Shown here in pieces: positions 55,901-64,000 of a stretch of DNA of 64,000 bases. The stretch lies in assembly GCA_029339195.1 (NCBI GenBank), contig JAPTJF010000006.1, positions 186,001 to 250,000 of the forward strand. Direction: 5' to 3'. The notes beneath the pieces were generated by a model. That model did not search any database, was not told the origin of the DNA, and worked only from the letters and a program-made list of their open reading frames with translations. This DNA is from Micractinium sp. NFX-FRZ. Lineage: Eukaryota; Chlorophyta; Trebouxiophyceae; Chlorellales; Chlorellaceae. Made by a program: the position numbers and the translations under genes. Each line of letters starts with the position of its first letter. Within the stretch, counting starts at the first letter, position 1.

Positions 55901-57992
55901 TGCTGCCCCTGGCGCGCGCTTGCCTGCAGGACGGTGGCGGGGCTGTGGAACAGCGGCAGCGGCCAGATCCTGCGGCACGGCCAGCCCATGGGGCGGGCGG
56001 AGGGCGAGGTGAGCTGGCGCTCGCTGAGCTGGCGCGCCAGGCTGGGCCGATATTCAAACACCTGGCCCCTTGCCCCTGCTTGGCAGACCGGGGCAACTAG
56101 CTGCGAGGCATACTCAAACACTCAGCCATCCCCTGGTGTGCCGGCACAGCCGCTCGCAAGGTGGCCTCCGTCTGCCCTGCCATCCTGATCACGGCCGTGA
56201 TCCTCTTGGACCACTCCCCAATGAGTGCGCCCTGTGCCGCTGCTGCAGGGAGACATCTTCTTCGTGCCGCAGCGGCCGTACGTCGTGCTGGGCACGCTGC
56301 GGGATCAGATGCTGTACCCAACCTGGGCTCAGCTGCAGGATGCAAATGCGACAAATGGGGCGGCAGCAGCAGCGGCGGCGGCAGCCCCCAGCAGCAGCAG
56401 CGGCAGTGATGGCAGCAGCAATGGCAGCAGCGGCAACGGCGCAAGTGCACAGACCTCTTCCGCCAGCAGCGCCAGCAGCACCGACGAAAGCAGCAGCAGC
56501 AGCGGCAGCGGCAGCAGCAACGGCGCGCTGATCAGCGGCGGCAGGCAGCGGCGGCCGCTGCCAACAGATGCACAGCTGGAAGCGGCGCTGCGGACAGTGC
56601 AGGTGCGCAGGGTGCGGAGGCCGAGAGTGAGCCTTCCCCTTTTCCCCACACTCATTGCCCTTCTTCAGCCGGCTCTGCGCTGCTGCCTTCTCCGGCTGTG
56701 CTGCCTCATGTGCTCCCACCTGATCCATCTGGCGCCGCCTCTTGCTGCTCTGCCACGCCGCACGAGCCACGCTGCTGCTGTGCCACTGCCGTGCCGTGCC
56801 ATTCCATGCCGCGCCTGAATTGCCCATGCCATGCCGCCCCGCCCCGCCCTCTGCCCCCTGTCGCCTGCAGCTGGGCCCGCTGCTGGATCGTGTGGGCGGC
56901 AACCTGGACGCCGTTGCTGACTGGGCCTCCATGTTGTCGCTGGGAGAGCAGCAGCGGCTGGCATTTGCGCGCGTGCTGCTAGCCCAGGTGAGCTCTGCCC
57001 TTCAACGCCAAGGCAGCCTTCCCCTTTCAAGGCTTCCGGTGCATGCCACCCCTGCTGTTGCGCGGGGGGTAGCAGCGGCCGGCCCGGTGCAAGTGGGCCC
57101 CTCCCATACGTGCGTGCACCTGAAGCGTCCCAAGCATCCCAGCATTTAAATAGTGTGTTTGTGTGTGTGCGCGCCTGTACCCCCTTCTGTTCCCCCCTTC
57201 TGCAGTCCCCATGTGTTCCGGCAGACCCCTCTCAGCGATGGATCACAGTGTCGGCATCTCAGATTTTGTGTGCTCTTTCGTCCCCCTGCAGCCCCGCCTA
57301 GTGCTCATGGACGAATCCACGTCAGCGTTGGACACCCGCAACGAGCGGCTGCTCTACCAGGCGCTGCGCAGCGCAGGCAAGTGTGGGGGGTGGCGGGGGA
57401 AGGCAGGCAGGGAGGGTGCAGTGGGGGTCCGGAAGGTGGCGAGGAGGGTGCGCCGGGTGAAATCCGCCGTCCCACTCACGGGGCGTGGCCATGTTCGGCT
57501 TGCGCTGCCTCGTTGGGCTCCCTCCTGCCCAGCCTTGCCGGCGGCAGGCACTGCCTGCCAGCTCCCGCCCGGCGGCCTGCACCCGTCAAAGCCCGCCCTG
57601 CCCCGGCTGCTGTCTCGTACCCTAAGGGCTGCTTGTCACCTGCACACCTCCCTGCCTGCCTTATCTAAGAAGCAAACTGGTAGGTGCAGGCATGCCTCTC
57701 ATTTCTGTGGGCCACCACCCCTCCCCGACTCAGCATCACGACTGCTTGTTGCCTCCATTCACCCCTGTCTTGCCCTCTCCACCCAATTTGCTTCGTTGCA
57801 GGCATCACCTTCATCTCTGTAGGCCACCGCCCCACGCTGACGCAATTCCACGACAGCGTCCTGCTGCTGCACGGCGCCGCCAGCGGCATTGGCGACGCGC
57901 CGGACGGCAGCCAGGCAGCGGCGCCGGGCGGCTGGGAGGTGCGGCCTGCCTCGGAAATGACCCTGGAGAAAGCCCTTGACTTCATGGGCTGA
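49955..57992 (+). CDS. ABCD2: ABCD-family half ABC transporter (plastid/cyanobacterial type)
   Basis: Eighteen exons give 801 residues with matching phases. Exons: 49955-50269, 50411-50511, 50872-51000, 51250-51349, 51708-51757, 52078-52151, 52595-52733, 53201-53316, 53713-53853, 54158-54226, 54498-54546, 54889-55037, 55517-55664, 55930-56008, 56249-56602, 56871-56987, 57292-57376, 57802-57992. A basic, Ser/Pro-rich N-terminus suggests a plastid transit peptide. The membrane domain has the SbmA/BacA-like ABCD motifs (ALPYWTGDSEQAKAARWKL, VLFNFLGRDFFNALSAKD, EWRQWMTERFTEDYF, NPDQRIAVDV, ENAESIAFYGGE). The nucleotide-binding domain shows Walker A GPSGAGKTSILR, Q-loop FVPQRPYVVLGTLRDQMLYP, signature LSLGEQQRLAFAR, Walker B RLVLMDESTSALD and the switch His in SVGHRPTL. 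A Ser/Ala/Asn/Gly insert of about 65 residues follows the Q-loop. The last intron uses a GC donor (GCAAGT at 57377). Closest known type is plant ABCD2; substrate (possibly lipid or peptide-like) is unknown. Confidence 0.9.
56344..56545 (+). repeat. Low-complexity coding insert (Ala/Ser/Asn/Gly) in the ABC nucleotide-binding domain
   Basis: Imperfect AGC, GCA and GGC trinucleotide runs encode a poly-Ala then Ser/Gly/Asn-rich stretch between the Q-loop segment and the region before the signature motif. The frame stays open. Confidence 0.9.
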
Positions 57993-59106
57993 GGGGCGCC
58001 GTGCGAGCGAGCGAGAGAGCGAGCAAAAGGCAGAGGTGCCGCGGCGGCAGCGGAGCGGCGAGCAAGGGGGCACGCAACGTGCCTGCTCTGCTCGGCGCCG
58101 CTCTGGGCGCCGCGTTGCATCAATTTGATCCCCGCCTGCTGCACTTGTATTGATACTTCAGTGTTTCTACTGTTAACATTATGTGCCGTGAAACAACGTG
58201 TGCCGGATGGCGCCTGGGGGCGCTGAGCGGCTTCAGAGCCCCTGGGCAGCTGGCCCCCGCACTGGGCAGCTGCCCTCACCTGGCGGCGGCAGCTGGCGGC
58301 AGCTGGCGGGCTATTGGCCTGGGCCGCAGAGCGGGCCGCGGCGCTGCCTGGTGCAACAAAGGCCCAGCGGCGAGGTCGCACATCGAGAAGGCGGGCCAGA
58401 CAGGACTTCATGACAGGTTCACTTTCGCCTTCACATGACAACGTACCAAAACAAGTATCCACGGGTCTGCAGCAATGAAAAGCAGTAAGTGCGACATTGG
58501 CACGAACTGCGCGAGCAAGGAGAGACAGGGTGTTGAGTTCACCCTCCAGAGCGGAAGGGAGTTCGTGCACACCGGTTGGTTGGGCGATCAATCCAGCAAA
58601 TTCAGCAAGCAAGCCCGCTCCTGCAGTCCACCTGCAAGATCAAAAGTCAGCCCGCGGCCTGCCCGTCCCTTGGCGCCTTCCGTCCCACGGCGCTGTCCTG
58701 TGCAGAAACCTGTGCCCACTGCCCCCGGCGCTGCGGAGCCCAGGTGCGTCTCTGCGTGCTGTATGCATGTCAGCATAGCAACAAGATGGGTTGAGCCGCC
58801 AGCCGCAGGCTTGCCGCCATCCTTGGCAGATCCCCGAGGGACATCGCCGCCCTCCAGCACCGTGAGCCAGCCCTGAAGAGCAGCTGGAGAGCGAGCTGCC
58901 CCGGGGGCGCAAGACGCCCCTGCCTGGCGGTGCACCGCGGTGGCAAGTTTACGCTGCCGCCGCTGCTGCGTCCCTGCCGCCTCGCTTCATGCACAGGCAA
59001 TTCCATCTGGCGTGGCTTGGGAGCTGGGTGCGCAATTACCAGGGGCGGCACTGGAACGCCTCAGCACTCTCATCAGGGTCCAGGCGCACGGCTGTCACAC
59101 GACGGC
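57993..59106. other. Intergenic region between the ABC transporter and the secreted protein gene
   Basis: This contains the ABC 3' UTR and the promoter of the secreted protein gene. The first 60 bases have a GAGC repeat. I see no TGTAA and no supported gene; open frames are compositional. Confidence 0.55.
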
Positions 59107-62100
59107 ATGGCGGGCGGCTGCACGCCGCGACCGCCGGCCGGCCGCTGCGGGCGCAGCAGGCGAATAGCACCTCTGCTGCTACCCCTGGTGCTGGCGCTAT
59201 TCAGCGGTGAGTGCCGGTTCTGCAGCCGTTTGTTGCGCCGCATGGCCTTGCCCATACGCAGGCGTGATATACTGGCATTGCTTGCATGAGGCCAACTCGT
59301 GGCACAGCATGCTCAGCATGCATGTGGGGCCGGCAGATGCAGGCCCAGTGCAGGCAGCAGCAGCAGCAGCGCAGCCGTCCTCGCAACAAGCTCTGTGCCC
59401 CTGCACCCGCCGCAGGCACAGCATGCGCAGCGCCGGTTGTGAAGAAATCCTCCCTGACAGATGGCGTGTACCGCCTGACGTCGGCAGCCCCCTGCCCCAC
59501 CAAGTGTGAGCTCAGCAGCCTGCTTTTTAGCGCCCAGGCCACCTTGTGGCGACGACTGTGTCCTGGGTTTCTGATGCATGTGTGCAGTGGGAGGCGGCGC
59601 TGCGAGTCACACACGGGTGTTGTGGCAGCAAAGCCCTGCGGGCAGCTGCTTGCAACGAAGCTGCCACTGTGCCGTGAGACGCCCCTGCAGTGACCTTGTC
59701 GACGAAATGGTGCAAAGGCCCGCAAATTGTGGGGACCTGGCCGGTGGACGAGCGCACCAACGACACGTGGGTGCTCCGTGTGATCAGCAGCAACCTAGAT
59801 GGCACCTCTTTCTCTATGGAGGTGCGGAATGAGTGGTTGAACCTTTTGTTTGGGAAGCCTGTAGTGACCAGATGCTCTGAGAGTGTATGAAGCTGAGCTG
59901 AGGGCCGAGGTGGCAAACACGCAGGCTAGCGGTGCACGAGTGTTGACGTGGCACTGCACCGGCACTGCGGGCACTGCACTGCACTGCAGCATGGCACTGC
60001 ACTGCTTTCCACCACCTGCATTCACGGGCAGTAGTGTGCTTCGGGCATGCTGGCAGGCCTGACCTGCCGCTGACCCGGTCCATTGGGTCTGATACGTGGC
60101 ATGCATCGCATACGCTCTCGTGTTGATGCACCTGCTACCCTGAGAGGCAGCGGCGCTGGTGCCCACCCATCTCCACCACGTCCGCCCTGCCTGGTTGCCG
60201 GCCCGCCCTGCCTGACCCCCGCCATGCTCGCCCGCTCGGCACCTCTTTGCATGCATGCGCTTGCGGTGCAGGCCGCCAACCGCACGACCTGCATAGGGCG
60301 GTTTGCTGCCAGCACACCCGACAGCTGCGCAGTTTCAAACGTCTGGCTGGCTTTGGAGGGCGGCCCCAGCCGGGGGCCGAGCCTGTGGGGCCTGGAGGTT
60401 ACCAAGCGAGATGGGCAGTTTCGAATCCTTCACAAGGCAAGTTGCTGGGTGGGTGGCTGACTGAGGCACCCAGCAGCAGCAGGCAAGCAGCAGGCTGTGC
60501 AAGCATGCGGGGTGCGCTCAATGTGGAGGGGTCGCCGCCAGGTGGCGGCTGACTTCAGCAGGGTGCGCTATGCCGTGCTGTGCTGTGAAGTGCTTTGAAC
60601 TCGCTGCTGTGGCGCTGTGACTGCCCCCTGCCTGCCCGACTTCCCTCTGCCTCCCCCTGCTGCCGCAGCGGCGAAGCAAGTGCCCCCGCCGCTACCTGGG
60701 CACCGCATCCGACTGTAATGGCGGAGTGGCAATAATGGATGCATCAGACCCTTCAGCTTCCACCCTCTGGCAGCTAACTCGCCTCTCAGACGCCCCAAAG
60801 CTCACCCCACCCCCGCCCCCCGGAAAGGCGCCGCCGCTGCCCCCCAAGCGGCCGCCGCCGCCGCTTGTGAAGCGGCCACCGCCGCCCGCCAAGCGGTCCC
60901 GCCCCCCTTCTCGCGGCCCGGTCCGCCGTCCGGCGGCGCCTATCAAGCGACCTCCTCCGGCAAGGCCACCGCCACCACGGATGGGTGGCGGGGCCACCAA
61001 TCCTCCGGGGCCGCGCCCGCCACCCAGGCAAGTAAAAACAGGAGCACAGCACAGCACAGCAGACCAAAGCAGGCCACCGCACAGCAGACCAAAGCAGCAG
61101 CTCTGCTTGGTCAGGTTTCTGCACGCAGCCTAGCAGCGCGTGCCCACTCATCATGCCTGCTGCGCACCCGGGAACCCCTCTGCCTCGCTGGCAGCCCTGT
61201 CCCACCCTGCTGTGCAGGTTAGTGCAGGCCTCCTAGCAGGCCCCTTCTGGCGGCCGGTGCTCGGTTGCAGGCAGATCGGGTGTACCCCCCCGCCCCCCCT
61301 CCATTGTCTTGTGACGTGCGTGCCCATCCAATCCCCGCCCCGCTGTGCAGTCCTCCCAGCAGACCCCCCCCTCTGAGAGCTACCGTCACAGCCGTCACCC
61401 TCAGCTTCCAAACCACCCTGCCAGTGCTACCTCATGACTTCTTCGATCAAGACGTGTGGTTGGAGCTCGTGCAATCCCTGCTGGCACTGTCTGGCGTGCG
61501 GGGCACCCCCGCAATCGTGGTTGGGGTGGAGTCAACGGACGACGGCATAGGGACGGTTGTCACCACGCTGCTGCGGCTGGCAGCGGCGGATGCGGCAGCT
61601 GCCGAGAAGCTGACCCGGCAGCTGAGCACGAGCAGCAGGCCTGCATGGCTGGCCGATGAGTTTGGCCCGTCAGCATTCATCGGGGAGGTGGAGTCGGGAG
61701 GCCTGCCGTGGCCCCCGCCGCCGCCCAGCCCCTCCCCGTCACCACCCTCCCCGCCCTCCCCGCCGCCGCCCACACCGTCGCCGCCACCCCCCTCGCCGCC
61801 GCCGCCTGCGCCGCCCCCGCCCTCGCCGCCCCCGCCCTCGCCGCCCCCACCCTCGCCGCCTCCCCCCTCGCCGCCCCCGCCCTCCCCCTCACCACCCCCG
61901 CCCTCGCCATCGCCCTCCCCCCCGCCGCCCCCGCCCTCGCCCTCACCTCCCCCACCGCCGCCTCCGCCCAGCTGGCAGCCTGTGGGCCTGCGCAGCTTCT
62001 CGGGAGCAGGAGTCTCCCTGGTCAAGCTAGCCATGGCCTCAGATGACACGCCCGTTGTAGCGTTCGCCCGCAGCACAGGTGAGGCCTGCCTGTAATGGTG

Positions 62101-63955
62101 TGTAAGGGGGCGTGGCTGCACATGCCGGGCAGCCTGCCGGGCCGCCTGCCCAATGCAGTCCCGCATGGCGGGCAGTACGCAGGGCATACAGCCTGCACGT
62201 CCCTGCCCCCCGGCACAGCCGGCAGGCAGATCACTTCCGGGCCATGCAAGACATGCCGGGCTGCACACACCTCTCATCCTGCTCTGCCTCCAAGCCTAGC
62301 CTCCCCCCCTGCCCTCCCTCCTCACTGTTTCGCAGGCAGGGTAGCGGTGATGAGGCACACCCAGGGCAGCTGGCAGGCACTGGCAGACACCCAGGCGCTC
62401 TATCAAGGCCAAGCCCTAGAGCTTTCCCTGGCCCTCACCTCCACCAACGCCCCAGTGCTGGCGCTTGTGGTGAGCGGCGGGTGAAAAGTATGTGCATTGG
62501 AGGGGTAGGGGTGTGTGGCGGGCGGGAGATGGTCGGTTATGGCTGCCGGGTGTAGGGCCTGGGGCATCAGAAGGATGGGTGGGGCAGGGGAGGAGCGCAC
62601 GCGAGTGGCAGGGGGCGGGGAGCAGGGGGGAGGGAGATGGGGAGGCACCCACCCACCAGGGCGTGCCCAGCGCGGCCGAGGGCCCAGCAAGCGCTCCTGC
62701 CTCCAGCGCGGTTGCCGCCTGGCCAGCGGCAGGCCCGCACGGCGGAACTCAAACAGAGGAGCGCATGCCTACCAGGGCTTCCCGCCTCCCGCCTCCCGCT
62801 GCCCCTCCAGGCCAGCCCTCGGGGTGCCTGCAGGGCACTCCACACCTGGCCTACCAAAGAACTTCGAAAAAGGCAACGAAGGTTGACGAGACCCAACACG
62901 GTTGCCTCACCTTGTTATTGGCTTGGCCTGCAGGATGGCTCCCAGAACCTTCGCCCTCTGGTGATGAGCCTCAACTCTAGCGGCAGCTGGGTGTTCCTTG
63001 GCGGAAGCAGCGGCGCGTCGGCGGGGTCGGCAGCCGACGTCTCGATTGCCGTCGACTCGAGGGATGTGCCCTGGATCGCATACCAGGTGCGCTGCCTGCC
63101 TGCCTGCCTGCCTGCGCTGGTGGCAACTTGATGCGTGTTTGTGTGGGGTGCCCAGGAGGGGCGGGAAGCTGGGCGGCCGCGGCCGGAGGGAGCGCCCTCC
63201 AACGCAGCGTACAACCAAGCGCCACGGCTGTAAGCACTGCCCAGTCCAGCCGCATGCATGACCTGCTCAGCTGTCCCCCCTGGGTTAGTTTGAACCGCGG
63301 CCTGCCCTGCCCTGCTGCTGATGTGCAGGACTTTGGGGCTGAGCGCAAGCTGACCGTCAAGTATCTGTCCACGGCTGTGCGAGGCGGCGCGTGGGTGGTG
63401 CTGGGGCGGGAAGGCATCTCGTTTGGAGAGGTGAGTGAGCACTGGGGCGGCAGGGCGGGGGCCGGGCAGGGGGGACATGCTCAAAGTAGCCATGAGGCTG
63501 CTGCGGGCGGGGTGCCGCCAGCAAGCATACAGGGGCCTTGTACGGGCCTTGTACGGGCCTTATACGGGCCTTGTAACCTGCAGTGCCGCCAGCAAGCACA
63601 TGGGGCCCATGGCCGGCAGTGCCACCAGGCCGGCAACAGGCCCCAGTCTCACCCCTCACCCGCCTTCCACGCATGGCTTGGCACCTGCACCGGTTGCACC
63701 ACCATGCACCGCTCGCTGCCCGACCTACCCCCGCACATGTCACTCACTGCCGCTCTCCTGCCTGCCCCGCCCCGCCCTGCCGCTGCAGGCCTCTCACATC
63801 TCCCTGGCTCTGATAGACAGCCCCGATGGCACCATCCCCCTTGTGGGGTTTGCCGATTCCAGGGCCCAAGGCAAGGCCTCTGTTATGACTTTCAGCTCCG
63901 GCCGCTGGGAGGCGCTGGGGCGGCCAACCCTCGACGGGCAGACCGGCTTCTCGGC

Positions 63956-64000
<45 letters not shown>
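59107..64000 (+). CDS. Secreted hydroxyproline-rich multi-domain protein with trefoil-like head and propeller-like blades, 3' end outside the window
   Basis: Ten exons in phase: 59107-59206, 59416-59505, 59691-59821, 60272-60436, 60669-61027, 61351-62078, 62336-62469, 62934-63086, 63329-63430, 63789-63957; about 710 residues so far. The signal peptide is SRRIAPLLLPLVLALFSG. A Cys- and Trp-containing domain follows (SSLTDGVYRLTSAAPCPTK, WCKGPQIVGTW, WGLEVTKRDGQFRILHK, KCPRRYLGTASDCNGGVAI) with the spacing of a beta-trefoil. Then a Pro/Lys/Arg-rich linker, a SEA-like module (ATVTAVTLSFQTTLPVL to VVTTLLRLAAADAAAAEKL), a long SPPPP linker, and at least four blade-like repeats of about 45-50 residues (VSIAVDSRDVPWIAYQD, ISLALIDSPDGTIPLVGFAD). 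Exons and blades largely coincide. This fits an extracellular matrix or wall protein (pherophorin-like linkers); no catalytic residues are recognisable. Introns 4 and 5 use GC donors (GCAAGT at 60437 and 61028). Domain names are inference from pattern only. Confidence 0.78.
61710..61972 (+). repeat. SPPPP coding repeat (hydroxyproline-rich linker)
   Basis: Tandem CCGCCCTCGCCGCCC-type units encode PPPPSPPPPSPP, typical of extensin and pherophorin rods. The complementary Gly/Glu-rich frame on the minus strand is a shadow. Confidence 0.95.
63956..64000 (+). repeat. GT dinucleotide microsatellite overlapping a splice donor
   Basis: About 21 GT units begin at the donor of exon 10 (exon end 63957, intron GTGTGT) and run to the window edge, so the true length is unknown. 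Confidence 0.97.

Noticed and set aside
61447..62277. Gly/Glu-rich minus-strand open frame
   Set aside because: Complement of the SPPPP linker of the secreted protein.

Overview
This is nuclear DNA of a green alga, most likely a chlorophyte close to the Chlorella group (Trebouxiophyceae). The evidence is very high GC, dense short exons with GTGAGY/GTGGGT donors and YTGCAG acceptors, Ala/Gln/Ser/Pro low-complexity runs inside conserved proteins, TGTAA-type polyadenylation signals, Ser-Pro hydroxyproline-style cell-wall modules and plant-type family assignments. The lineage call is inference. I see no bacterial, viral, transposon, CRISPR, tRNA or rRNA features.

Layout, left to right. (1) FAD-dependent glycerol-3-phosphate dehydrogenase, minus, 3' end beyond the left edge. 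(2) Protein phosphatase inhibitor 2, minus. (3) Organelle-type DNA gyrase subunit B, plus, 18 exons. (4) LicD/fukutin-type nucleotidyltransferase-fold membrane protein, minus. (5) Small unrecognised membrane protein, minus. (6) NDUFV1, the 51 kDa subunit of complex I, minus. (7) Cytochrome c1 of complex III, plus, divergent from NDUFV1. (8) LRR single-pass receptor-like protein with a tail of repeated NPxF/NPxY motifs, plus. (9) Unrecognised 288-residue nuclear-looking protein, minus. (10) IMPA-9-like importin alpha, minus. (11) ABCD-type half transporter, plus, divergent from importin. (12) Secreted hydroxyproline-rich protein with a trefoil-like head and propeller-like blades, plus, running off the right edge.

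I joined exons by hand. For the eight genes whose ends lie in the window and that I could fully resolve (inhibitor 2, gyrB, the LicD protein, NDUFV1, CYC1, the LRR protein, the 288-residue protein, importin) and for the ABC gene, exon lengths sum to whole codons and phases agree at every junction. Several genes serve mitochondrial or plastid energy metabolism (glycerol-3-phosphate dehydrogenase, NDUFV1, CYC1, gyrB, the ABCD transporter), but there is no operon-like organisation. The clearest structural link is the 1.5 kb shared upstream region of NDUFV1 and CYC1.

Two genome-architecture signals stand out. First, introns in most of the genes carry decayed tandem copies of the neighbouring exon edge together with its splice site, spaced mostly about 90-130 bp apart. 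Second, an unusual number of introns use GC instead of GT at the donor (GCAAGT, GCAAGC, possibly GCGAGC): six well supported by reading frame, plus one ambiguous, out of roughly 110 introns read.
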